Below are positions 9,572 to 16,742 of a stretch of DNA of 64,000 nt, one piece after another (within the stretch, counting starts at the first letter, position 1; each line of letters starts with the position of its first letter). The stretch comes from Firm-08 sp045541535 (GTDB lineage: Bacteria; Bacillota; Clostridia; Oscillospirales; QAKW01): NCBI GenBank assembly GCA_045541535.1, contig JAZQJG010000098.1, forward strand, positions 32,584 to 96,583. Reading direction: 5' to 3'. The notes beneath the pieces were generated by a model. The model worked only from the letters and a program-made list of their open reading frames with translations. It made no database searches and had not been told where the DNA came from. The position numbers and the translations under genes are program-made.

Positions 9572-10150
9572 TTATTCTCCCAAAGCGTAGATGGAATCCA
9601 GAATTTTTTGACTTGCTTCTTGATATTCCATATCACCGCAAAGTTCCTCATAGGAGCGGGGTTGATCAAAATAAACGTCGGTACGGCAAAATGGCTTAAA
9701 GGTGCCCTTAGAAGGCTTAATACGCACCATCAGTAACGGAGCCTTTGACCGTTTGGCAATTAAAGCTACGCCTGCTTTTGCACTGGACACCTTACCGTTA
9801 AGAATGCGCGTGCCTTCCGGAAAAATACCCAAAATACCGTTGTCTTTTACGATAGAAAGACAGGTACGGATCGCTTTAAGATCCTTCCCTTCCCGATCCA
9901 CCGGAAATGCACCGATTTTTTGTAAAATAAATCCAAGTACAGGTGCGTTGCATGCCTCTTTTTTTGCTATAAAACGAAGCGGGGTTTTCATCGCTAAACC
10001 GATAAAAACCGGATCAAAATATGAAATATGATTGGCGCAAACGATCAGCGGACCGCTTTGGGGAATGTTTTCAAGTCCGTGATATTTTCTGGGCATCAAC
10101 ACAAAGCAAATGGGTCTGATCAGCTCACGAATAAATTTATAAAATTTCAT
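9572..10150 (-). CDS. plsC: 1-acyl-sn-glycerol-3-phosphate acyltransferase PlsC
   Basis: Transfers an acyl chain to lysophosphatidic acid, giving phosphatidic acid, the precursor of membrane phospholipids and the substrate of the CdsA encoded downstream in this window. 192 residues. The catalytic HX4D motif is H41/D46 in NHISYFDPV, and the substrate-binding motif FPEGTR is at about residues 110-115. It is short, as usual for Firmicute PlsC, and probably membrane-associated. Two bases separate it from cmk, and its stop overlaps the next start, so the order cmk-plsC-ispH/S1 is one transcription unit. Confidence 0.93.
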   Translation of the reverse strand: MKFYKFIRELIRPICFVLMPRKYHGLENIPQSGPLIVCANHISYFDPVFIGLAMKTPLRFIAKKEACNAPVLGFILQKIGAFPVDREGKDLKAIRTCLSIVKDNGILGIFPEGTRILNGKVSSAKAGVALIAKRSKAPLLMVRIKPSKGTFKPFCRTDVYFDQPRSYEELCGDMEYQEASQKILDSIYALGE

Positions 10151-10152
10151 AT

Positions 10153-10824
10153 TCAGATCTTCTCCTTGATAATCGCAACCAGCCGCTCCAGAGATTGGTC
10201 AAAATCAAGTTCAGAGGTGTCCAGTATAATGCTGGTTTCAGAAGGTTTGAGCGGTGCCACCTCACGGTGAGAATCCTGATAATCACGATCAATGATATCC
10301 TGCAACAATTGTTGAAAATCAATTTGCTGTCCCCGCTGCTGCAGTTCAGCATACCTGCGTTTAGCACGGATTTCGGGAGATGCAGTCAAAAAAATCTTTA
10401 CGTTTGCATCGGGCAATACTACGGTACCAATGTCACGCCCATCCATAATTACACTGTTTTCTCTGGCCAACTTTCGCTGCGTCTCCAGCAAAAAGGCTCT
10501 GACCTCAGGAATTTTGGCTACGGCAGAAGCATAGGCGGAAATAATATGGGTGCGAATCTCCGCCGAGACGTTTTCACCGTTCAAATAGATAAGTTGTTCC
10601 CCGTCCACGTACCGAATGCTGATATCGATTTCGGAAAGCATTGAAACAATAGGCGTTACGTCATCCAGTACAATGCCTTTACGATGGGCGTACAGACCAA
10701 TCGTACGATACATTGCGCCGGTATCTACGTAAATAAAACCTAACTGCGCCGCTGCTTTTCTGGAAAGGGTGCTTTTTCCGCTACCGGAAGGCCCGTCGAT
10801 TGCTACATTTACAATTTTATTCAT
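10153..10824 (-). CDS. cmk: Cytidylate kinase
   Basis: Phosphorylates CMP and dCMP to the diphosphates for nucleotide salvage and phospholipid synthesis. 223 residues. The P-loop GPSGSGKS is at residues 11-18; VDTGAMYR and the MDGRDIGTVVLPDA region are the family's CMP-binding and lid signatures. Its ATG overlaps the stop of the upstream flavoprotein by four bases (ATGA), a sign of coupled translation. cmk next to plsC and ispH-rpsA is a common clostridial arrangement. Confidence 0.95.
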   Translation of the reverse strand: MNKIVNVAIDGPSGSGKSTLSRKAAAQLGFIYVDTGAMYRTIGLYAHRKGIVLDDVTPIVSMLSEIDISIRYVDGEQLIYLNGENVSAEIRTHIISAYASAVAKIPEVRAFLLETQRKLARENSVIMDGRDIGTVVLPDANVKIFLTASPEIRAKRRYAELQQRGQQIDFQQLLQDIIDRDYQDSHREVAPLKPSETSIILDTSELDFDQSLERLVAIIKEKI

Positions 10825-12041
10825 AATAACTCCTCCGCCGCACTTTTTCCGGCAAGATACCCGGTTGAAAATGCGATTTGTAAATTAAATCCACCGGTAT
10901 AGGCATCCACGTCCAACACCTCACCGGCAAAATAGATTTTTTCATTGATTTTTGAAGCCATGGTTTTGGGTGAAATTTCACTCACCGCAACACCGCCGGC
11001 AGTAATGATAGCTTTTTCAATCCCTTCTTTTCCAATCAAATCAAGGGTAAATGACTTAAGGCCTTGCACCAGCGTCTCTCGTTCCTCTTTGGTAATCTGA
11101 TTGACCTTCTTGAAGGGTGAAATTCTACAGTATTCTAACAAAATCGGCAATAATTTGTGAGGTAATAACCCCTCAATGCCGTTGAGCACGTTTTTGTTCA
11201 TAACCAATGAAAAGTCGCGCAATAAACGCTGGTGTAGTTGCTCTTCACTCAGTGCCGGTTTAAAGTCGATGACGGCTCTGGCCTGCTCAAAATCATCAAA
11301 ATGAGCCGACGCCGATAAAACGGTAGGGCCGGAGATTCCGATATGGGTAAACAGCAACTCTCCAAAATCGGTATACACACGCTTATTGCCGCGATAAAAG
11401 GATACCCCAACGTTTTTAAGGGTCATCCCTGCCAGCTCACAGCAAAAATTCTGCTTACATTTCAGACCGATCAAAGAAGGACGGGGCTCCACAATGGTGT
11501 GACCAATTGCCTCTGCAAAGCGGTAACCATCCCCCGTGCTACCCGTTTTGGGATAGGACAGGCCGCCGGTTGCAATGATACAACGCTTGGCCATATATTC
11601 TTTCTGTCCCACAATCAAAACGTCGTTTACTCGAGGTGTAATACTCTTCACTGTATCCTGACATATTACAACGCCAAGTTCTTTTGCAAAGCGTACCAAA
11701 GCATCGCGAATATCCGCAGACCTGTCACTTTGAGGAAACACTCTTTGTCCCCGTTCGGTTTTCAGCTTTACGCCCAGGTTTTCAAAAAAAGACATAGTGT
11801 CTCTTGCGTTAAACTGATAAAAGGCACTGTATAAAAATTTGGGGTTATGTGCTACTTCGGCCAGCAAAGTTTGTTCATCACAGTTATTGGTGACGTTGCA
11901 TCTACCCTTTCCGGTGATTAACAGTTTGAGGCCCGGAGCTTCGTTCTTTTCAATGATCTCCACCGTTGCCCCCAGCATAGCCGCCTGAATAGCGGCCATC
12001 AAGCCGGCAGGTCCGGCACCGATCACAATTATATCTATCAT
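10821..12041 (-). CDS. NAD(P)/FAD-dependent oxidoreductase, HI0933/BaiN family
   Basis: A 406-residue flavoprotein of the HI0933/YhiN/BaiN group. The FAD-binding GAGPAG is at residues 8-13; ITGKGRCNVTN and the C-terminal GEVLDVDAYTGGFNLQIAFSTG are the family signatures. The physiological substrate is unknown for most members; one gut relative reduces bile-acid intermediates, which cannot be inferred here. I chose the ATG at 12041: a GTG at 12068 opens the same frame but lies upstream of the -10 box of the only good promoter, and GGTG precedes 12041 at proper distance. Confidence 0.88.
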   Translation of the reverse strand: MIDIIVIGAGPAGLMAAIQAAMLGATVEIIEKNEAPGLKLLITGKGRCNVTNNCDEQTLLAEVAHNPKFLYSAFYQFNARDTMSFFENLGVKLKTERGQRVFPQSDRSADIRDALVRFAKELGVVICQDTVKSITPRVNDVLIVGQKEYMAKRCIIATGGLSYPKTGSTGDGYRFAEAIGHTIVEPRPSLIGLKCKQNFCCELAGMTLKNVGVSFYRGNKRVYTDFGELLFTHIGISGPTVLSASAHFDDFEQARAVIDFKPALSEEQLHQRLLRDFSLVMNKNVLNGIEGLLPHKLLPILLEYCRISPFKKVNQITKEERETLVQGLKSFTLDLIGKEGIEKAIITAGGVAVSEISPKTMASKINEKIYFAGEVLDVDAYTGGFNLQIAFSTGYLAGKSAAEELL

Positions 12042-12058
12042 ACATTTCACCATTTTGT

Positions 12059-12087
12059 ATTGTAACACATATTTATTTAATTGGCAA
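12059..12087 (-). promoter_or_regulatory. SigA-type promoter for the flavoprotein-cmk-plsC-ispH operon
   Basis: Minus strand: TTGCCA at 12087-12082, 17-base spacer, TACAAT at 12064-12059. The predicted transcript begins about ten bases before the chosen ATG at 12041. It diverges from the tRNA-Thr promoter about 26 bases away. Confidence 0.7.
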
Positions 12088-12112
12088 CAATTACGCTATA
12101 AGAAAAAAACAG

Positions 12113-12140
12113 TTGATTTTTTCAAAATATATGTTAAAAT
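12113..12140 (+). promoter_or_regulatory. Promoter for tRNA-Thr
   Basis: TTGATT at 12113-12118, 16-base spacer, TAAAAT at 12135-12140, ending 12 bases before the tRNA. Confidence 0.6.
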
Positions 12141-12152
12141 ATATAAGTGCTT

Positions 12153-12228
12153 GCTGGAGTGGCACAGTCGGTAGCGCAGCTGATTCGTAATCAGCAGGTC
12201 GTGGGTTCAAGTCCCATCTCCAGCTCCA
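12153..12228 (+). tRNA. tRNA-Thr (anticodon CGT)
   Basis: Cloverleaf of 76 bases with the 3' CCA encoded. The acceptor stem pairs GCTGGAG with CTCCAGC, the anticodon stem GCTGA pairs with TCAGC, the loop is TTCGTAA, and the T arm contains GGTTCAAG. Anticodon CGT reads the threonine codon ACG. It is a lone tRNA with its own promoter and terminator. Confidence 0.95.
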
Positions 12229-12232
12229 TATT

Positions 12233-12267
12233 ACAAGGACCGTTTTATTGGCGGTCCTTGTTTTTTA
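12233..12267 (+). terminator. Rho-independent terminator after tRNA-Thr
   Basis: Ten-bp stem ACAAGGACCG / CGGTCCTTGT with a 9-base loop, followed by a run of six T. Confidence 0.9.
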
Positions 12268-12286
12268 TCTCATTTTAAATTTTTTA

Positions 12287-12315
12287 TTGAAATTTTACGT
12301 AAAATGAGATACAAT
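12287..12315 (+). promoter_or_regulatory. SigA-type promoter for ireB
   Basis: TTGAAA at 12287-12292, exact 17-base spacer, TACAAT at 12310-12315. The ribosome site AGAGGTGAG follows and then the ATG at 12335. Confidence 0.75.
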
Positions 12316-12334
12316 ATATCAGAGGTGAGTTATT

Positions 12335-12580
12335 ATGAACGGAAATACTTTGCAATTCAATATCAACGGCGATCGTGAACAACAAACCAAAATGATTTTG
12401 ACCGCTGTATATGATGCACTTAAAGAAAAGGGATACAATCCCTTAAATCAGATCGTCGGTTACCTGTTGTCCGAGGATCCCACGTATATTACCAACCATA
12501 ACAACGCACGCTCCCTGATTCGCAAAATCGACCGTGAGGAGCTGTTGCAAACGCTCTTAAAATCTTATTTAGATGGCTGA
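12335..12580 (+). CDS. ireB: IreB family regulatory phosphoprotein (UPF0297)
   Basis: An 81-residue protein matching the IreB/YrzL family over its full length (NPLNQIVGYLLSEDPTYI, NARSLIRKIDREELL). In Enterococcus faecalis, IreB is phosphorylated by the PASTA kinase IreK on N-terminal threonines and acts negatively on cephalosporin resistance (known from the family). Here a single early threonine, T5, lies at the corresponding region. A PASTA kinase and its phosphatase are encoded at 51858-54918, so a similar circuit is plausible. In many Firmicutes ireB precedes ruvX and a zinc-finger gene; here it stands alone between two terminators. Confidence 0.93.
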   Translation: MNGNTLQFNINGDREQQTKMILTAVYDALKEKGYNPLNQIVGYLLSEDPTYITNHNNARSLIRKIDREELLQTLLKSYLDG

Positions 12581-12587
12581 TCAAAAC

Positions 12588-12624
12588 TCCTGTGGCGGCA
12601 TTTTGCTGTCACAGGATTATTTTT
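12588..12624 (+). terminator. Rho-independent terminator after ireB
   Basis: Outer stem TCCTGTG / CACAGGA with inner pairing CGGCA / TGCTG, followed by TTATTTTT. Confidence 0.75.
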
Positions 12625-12630
12625 GTTCAA

Positions 12631-12665
12631 AATAAGCTGACCCCGGATTACAGGGTCAGCTTATT
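12631..12665 (-). terminator. Hairpin terminator between convergent ireB and the DUF4330 operon
   Basis: Perfect 13-bp stem AATAAGCTGACCC / GGGTCAGCTTATT directly after the 12666 stop. The stem ends in A/T-rich sequence on both sides, so it could stop transcription from either direction. The minus-strand T run is weak. Confidence 0.7.
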
Positions 12666-13160
12666 TCATTTAATTTCAATTGAAAGCAGAGTGCCCTTGC
12701 ACTCCAAAACACCGTTGGTAACGTCCAGTGCCTGACCGGGAATGAGTTTATAGTTTTTGCCCACGAAATACTTCCCATCACGACAAACCAGCTCATCCGA
12801 TTGCAGTGTCACTTCCGCCACAAAATACATAGGATTGGCGGCAGAATATATTTTTCCATCTGCGGAATTTACCGTATCCACACGGTTTTCACTGGTGACG
12901 GAAACCACCTTTCCCAAATCCTGAATCTTCGGAACGGCAATCAGGTCACCTTGCTGCAACGCCTCCACCTCATAGGAACGCAAATTGCTCAGACGAATGG
13001 TGATCTCACCCTGCTGATAGTCGGGCATATAGACCGTGTTATCCACCATCGTTAGCTTATAAACGCCGCCAAGCAACAACACAGTGAAAATAAGAAGCAA
13101 AATAAAGTCAAGCAGATTGATCTTACCAAACAGATTTCCCTTTTGATCTACGATTCTCAT
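12666..13160 (-). CDS. DUF4330-type membrane-anchored protein (second copy)
   Basis: 164 residues. The N-terminus MRIVDQKGNLFGKINLLD followed by one hydrophobic helix (about residues 17-36) matches the DUF4330 pattern as I recall it; the rest is a predicted extracytoplasmic beta-rich domain. Function unknown. It overlaps the preceding gene by four bases (ATGA) and resembles it in layout: short basic N-terminus, one membrane anchor, about 125 residues outside, and a 'GD-x-I/V' turn in the middle (residues GDLIAVPKI here, GDVVYIISD there). The pair lies downstream of a glycosyltransferase and an O-antigen ligase-like protein, suggesting a role in surface glycan assembly or export. That role is inference. 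Confidence 0.7.
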   Translation of the reverse strand: MRIVDQKGNLFGKINLLDFILLLIFTVLLLGGVYKLTMVDNTVYMPDYQQGEITIRLSNLRSYEVEALQQGDLIAVPKIQDLGKVVSVTSENRVDTVNSADGKIYSAANPMYFVAEVTLQSDELVCRDGKYFVGKNYKLIPGQALDVTNGVLECKGTLLSIEIK

Positions 13161-13642
13161 TTGGATACCTCAACCTCCTTTATACCGGTAACGTAACCAT
13201 TAAAACGATACGTATCCGTTTCAAAGTGCCACTCATCGTCGTAAATAACCGAACGGTTTTGCGCAAACACGGCACCCTTATCATTTTTATATCCGGTGGT
13301 TTTAACAACGACGCGACAGAAAATATGATCGTCACTTTCCGCCAAATCAAATTGTTTAGTCGTTTCATTAAACACAGCCGCTTGATACGGTAAGGATTCA
13401 ACGGACTCAATAACGCCGAATTCCTTATCGTCGGAAATAATGTACACAACGTCGCCGACTTTGAGTTTATCAAACGTGCCCACCTTTGCCTTTTCGGTCT
13501 CAAAGGTAAGATAGTAATCCATTTCCGGATTTGCGCTCAATTCAGTGTCTGCAGGGCGGAACAAAAAGAAGCAGACACCTGCAATCAAAACAACTGCGAT
13601 ACAAACGATCAGTGTATCCAGCCAATTCCATTTTCTTTTCAT
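13157..13642 (-). CDS. DUF4330-like membrane-anchored protein (first copy)
   Basis: 161 residues: MKRKWNWLDTL, a single membrane helix (about residues 8-28), then a soluble outside domain. I place it in or near DUF4330 from the WNWLDTLIV start and the overall design; I cannot confirm this by alignment. A good ribosome site (AAAGGAG) precedes the ATG, and it begins one base after the glycosyltransferase stop. The following gene overlaps it by four bases and has the same architecture, so the two probably make partner proteins or arose by duplication. Confidence 0.65.
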   Translation of the reverse strand: MKRKWNWLDTLIVCIAVVLIAGVCFFLFRPADTELSANPEMDYYLTFETEKAKVGTFDKLKVGDVVYIISDDKEFGVIESVESLPYQAAVFNETTKQFDLAESDDHIFCRVVVKTTGYKNDKGAVFAQNRSVIYDDEWHFETDTYRFNGYVTGIKEVEVSK

Positions 13643-13643
13643 A

Positions 13644-14765
13644 TCATTTGCTCCTTTGTATTAAATCGGAATATACTTCTTCCATTTCGGCAGCCATCGT
13701 CTCCGCCGTAAATCGCTTCTTAAAGCTGTCGCCGGCGCCAACCGAAGTTTTTGCATACAATTCCTTATCATTTTTCATACGCAAAATTGCTTTTGCCAAG
13801 GTATGGGCATCCTTTTTACGGAAAATCAAACCGTTTTCTTCGTGGGAGACAACGTACGGGTTACCTCCAAAATCCGAAACAACGGCCGGAATGCCCAATG
13901 AAAAGCCTTCCAGCAAAGCCATAGAAGTGGCTTCAGTACCATAGGAGGCGTTTAACTGCAGATCGGTAACAGACAGCAGGCGCCCGATTTCTTTGATAAA
14001 TCCGACGAAGCAAACCATATCCGTTACGTCCTGCTCAGCGGCATACGCTTTCAACTCTTCTTCAATACCACCGGTGCCGGCAATCAATACACGAACGTCA
14101 CTTTCTCCCTGATCCTTCAGCAATCTGGCGGCATCAATCACGTATTTGTGACCCTTAACCTCTTCCAGACGGGCGATAATGGAACAGACAAAGGCATCTT
14201 TGCCAATACCGTATTGTTCACGAATCTGAATACAATTTTCCACGTCCTGGCGTTCCACTGCTTCCACGCCATTGAAAATCACGTCAATCTTATCCTCCGG
14301 CGTGCCGGAATCTGTGAGCAACGTCTTGGCGGCAGGAGAAACGGCAATAATTCGGTCAGCATAATGGGAATTGATGGTGCCAAGGGCTGTACGACCCAAA
14401 AAGGAGGTTTGCCAAGCAGGCAGATCAAATACACTGTGTCTGGTATACACCACCTTACAACCGCATTGTTTTCCTGCAATGCGAGCACTAAGCGCACCAT
14501 GGGAATGTACAATATCGGGACGAAGGGTGCGAATTACTTTTTTCAATGCCTTTACATCAGCCGCATTAAAAGAACGGTCATACAAGCCGTCAAGTTCAAT
14601 GATCTGATATGCATCAGCGTCCATATATGCAAGAAGCTTGCTCCCTTTGGGCAGGACGACGGAAACCTCGAATTTTGCAGAGTCAAAGTGATTGAGATAA
14701 TTAAGAAGCACTCTGCCGGCACCGCCAAAATTTGTATCACTGATGCAATGCAATACTCTAATCAA
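13644..14765 (-). CDS. Glycosyltransferase family 4 protein
   Basis: 373 residues with the GT-B fold of GT4 (WaaG/PimA-like retaining transferases). Visible are the N-terminal GGAGRVLLNYL loop, the DIVHSHGALSARIAG acceptor-domain segment, and the C-terminal nucleotide-sugar region from ASYGTEATSMALLEGFSLG to SDFGGNPYVV, containing the two spaced glutamates. The donor and acceptor sugars cannot be told. It overlaps the upstream O-antigen ligase-like gene by 8 bases and is followed within one base by the DUF4330 pair. Cytoplasmic, building a glycan on a lipid or protein carrier. Confidence 0.9.
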   Translation of the reverse strand: MIRVLHCISDTNFGGAGRVLLNYLNHFDSAKFEVSVVLPKGSKLLAYMDADAYQIIELDGLYDRSFNAADVKALKKVIRTLRPDIVHSHGALSARIAGKQCGCKVVYTRHSVFDLPAWQTSFLGRTALGTINSHYADRIIAVSPAAKTLLTDSGTPEDKIDVIFNGVEAVERQDVENCIQIREQYGIGKDAFVCSIIARLEEVKGHKYVIDAARLLKDQGESDVRVLIAGTGGIEEELKAYAAEQDVTDMVCFVGFIKEIGRLLSVTDLQLNASYGTEATSMALLEGFSLGIPAVVSDFGGNPYVVSHEENGLIFRKKDAHTLAKAILRMKNDKELYAKTSVGAGDSFKKRFTAETMAAEMEEVYSDLIQRSK

Positions 14766-16530
14766 CCTTCTTTTCCTCCCCTCTCAAAATCTTATAGGTA
14801 GCAAAGCCGAGAGCCACTACGATCCAGAACAGAAAATACACTCTGTAGTTATACCAAGTATAGTCAAAAATACTTTGTACCAAAAAGCCGAATAGTACCG
14901 AACCGAAGGTGATCAACAGCACCTTACGACGGTCCGTATGTTTCAACCGCTTTTCAAAAGAAATAATATTGCGGTGATAGACAAACATCAGAAAAGCAAA
15001 ATATACCAGACCGGCAATACCAAAGCTTGTCATCAATTGCAAAAAGAGAGAGTGAGTATGTGGCGCAACAATGCCTTGTATGCCAAAGAAGGGATATACG
15101 TAATTGAACGCCGCCTCACCGATTCCAAGACCGCTGGGCCAATAAGTTTTTAGCAACTCAAAGGAACCCTCATAAATTTTCAAACGATAGGAGGTAGAAC
15201 TATCCGCCAGATTCACCATACTCAAAATACGGTCAATCATATTTTGCGGCAACATCATAATGCCCACCGGCGTTCCAACCACCAGCAAAATGCCCAAAAT
15301 CTTTTTGTTATACATCCACAAAAAAACGAGTACTGTGACCACCAATCCCACGTAACAACCACGGGAATATGTCAAAGCCAGCGCTATGAGAGATAAAGCA
15401 AGGGTACCAAAGCAGGCGATTTTATATTTCCATTTATTAAAATAAATGCCAAGACCTGCCGCCAGCGGAATAACCAGCAACAAGAATTCGCCGAAAACGT
15501 TGGGATTGGCAAAGGTGCTGTAAATACGAATATCCAGATTTTGAAACAAAGTCGTATCGGTCCACGTGGTATCCACCTGTCCGGATAAATATTGATAGAG
15601 ACCGATCACACCGGCGATCACGGCGCCAATCATCAACCAGCTTAAAGACATCACCAAATCACGACGGGATCTGACGTTGCGAATAATAATAAAGACGGTG
15701 GAAAACATAATGATCCACATCGCGGAAACCCGCAAGCTGTCACTGACAGAAAAAGAAAACAGGCTGCTGATCAGGCACAAAGCAATATAAGCCGCCAGTA
15801 AAAGGTCAATATAATCCAGCCGCGTTTTACCAATCGTACCGTAAAAGCGTTGAAGCCATTGAGACAAGGCGAGCAGGATGCAAAGCGTAATACAAACGCT
15901 GGTTCCGAAAACCGGCAAGCATACCATAATCAAGCAAATAAAACCAATGGGCTTAATATAAGTAAGCATTACCAACAAAGCGGGTGCCAGAGGCAAAAGA
16001 AATGCATATGGCATCGGTAAAAACATACCGCCGATAATGCCCAAAACTCCAATCAGACAAAGCATAAATTTGCTCTGTTTTTGAGTCGGCGCATCTTGTT
16101 TGAATTCAAAAAAACGACCGATCAAGGAGCTGCCAATTACCGCAGAAACAGAACGGCAGGAAAAGAACAGGGGCAGAACAAACAACTCACAAACCAAATA
16201 GAGGATTCCTTCGGTTGTACTCCCATCAATCCAGCCCGATACAGATAAAGAAAGCAAGAAGAAAAACAACAAAATTGCCAACTGGCAGCATGAAATATGC
16301 AAAAGTTTTTCAGCGCTCTCATACAAAGCGGGCAAAATCTTTCCTTTTTGAAAAGGTTTAGCGTCCTTTTCCCGTCCAATTAAGGCAGAGTTGCCGATCG
16401 CACCATCCAACTCCCCTGCCCGATTTAAGGAGAAAATCACACTGCTCCCGTAGGCCTTGGCAACAAAGCGGACAAATCGCGCCAGTAGGCTGGATTGATA
16501 CGTATTGGATAAAAACTGACCTATCTTCAT
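14758..16530 (-). CDS. O-antigen ligase / polysaccharide polymerase-like membrane protein
   Basis: 590 residues, with about a dozen hydrophobic segments from residue 95 onward and a long outside loop in the C-terminal half (LTYSRGCYVGL to about residue 500). That loop has the O-antigen ligase/Wzy pattern, including an arginine in TYSRG and the histidine-containing HTHSLFLQLMTSFG. Such proteins polymerise or ligate lipid-linked glycans at the outer face of the membrane. Residues 1-90 form an extra cytoplasmic N-terminus not typical of WaaL. First gene of the four-gene glycan cluster; no clear promoter of its own is seen, and the tRNA-Val terminator ends just 22 bases upstream. Confidence 0.85.
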   Translation of the reverse strand: MKIGQFLSNTYQSSLLARFVRFVAKAYGSSVIFSLNRAGELDGAIGNSALIGREKDAKPFQKGKILPALYESAEKLLHISCCQLAILLFFFLLSLSVSGWIDGSTTEGILYLVCELFVLPLFFSCRSVSAVIGSSLIGRFFEFKQDAPTQKQSKFMLCLIGVLGIIGGMFLPMPYAFLLPLAPALLVMLTYIKPIGFICLIMVCLPVFGTSVCITLCILLALSQWLQRFYGTIGKTRLDYIDLLLAAYIALCLISSLFSFSVSDSLRVSAMWIIMFSTVFIIIRNVRSRRDLVMSLSWLMIGAVIAGVIGLYQYLSGQVDTTWTDTTLFQNLDIRIYSTFANPNVFGEFLLLVIPLAAGLGIYFNKWKYKIACFGTLALSLIALALTYSRGCYVGLVVTVLVFLWMYNKKILGILLVVGTPVGIMMLPQNMIDRILSMVNLADSSTSYRLKIYEGSFELLKTYWPSGLGIGEAAFNYVYPFFGIQGIVAPHTHSLFLQLMTSFGIAGLVYFAFLMFVYHRNIISFEKRLKHTDRRKVLLITFGSVLFGFLVQSIFDYTWYNYRVYFLFWIVVALGFATYKILRGEEKKVD

Positions 16531-16552
16531 ATGCCGGTTCCTTTCTTAAAGT

Positions 16553-16583
16553 AAAAATGCACCAACAAGCGTTGATGCATTTT
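16553..16583 (-). terminator. Terminator after tRNA-Val
   Basis: On the minus strand AAAATGCATCAAC pairs with GTTGGTGCATTTT (one G-T pair) around a 4-base loop, then the T run continues. It overlaps the last base of the tRNA 3' end and lies just upstream of the O-antigen ligase-like gene. Confidence 0.75.
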
Positions 16584-16659
16584 GGTGGAGACAGAGGGAC
16601 TCGAACCCGCGACCTTTCGCATGTGAAGCGAACGCTCTAACCAGCTGAGCTATGCCTCC
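16583..16659 (-). tRNA. tRNA-Val (anticodon CAC)
   Basis: 77-base cloverleaf with encoded CCA. The acceptor stem pairs GGAGGCA with TGTCTCC (one mispair), anticodon stem TTCGC/GCGAA, loop TTCACAT, T arm GGTTCGAG. Anticodon CAC reads GTG only. The more widespread valine tRNA has UAC, so this is a supplementary isoacceptor. Confidence 0.93.
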
Positions 16660-16702
16660 GTATATTAATATTTGCGCTGTAAAACGCATCGTTATTATGA
16701 GG

Positions 16703-16735
16703 GAGTATACGGCCTCACGGCGAGGCCGTATACTC
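16703..16735 (-). terminator. Hairpin after pfkA
   Basis: Perfect 14-bp stem (GAGTATACGGCCTC / GAGGCCGTATACTC) with a 5-base loop, eight bases after the pfkA stop. No good T run follows on the minus strand, so it may be an mRNA 3'-end stabiliser rather than a strict terminator. Confidence 0.65.
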
Positions 16736-16742
16736 TAAAGTG

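Noticed and set aside
12042..12068. GTG start for the BaiN-like flavoprotein at 12068
   Set aside because: It lies upstream of the -10 box of the promoter at 12059-12087 and has no ribosome site.
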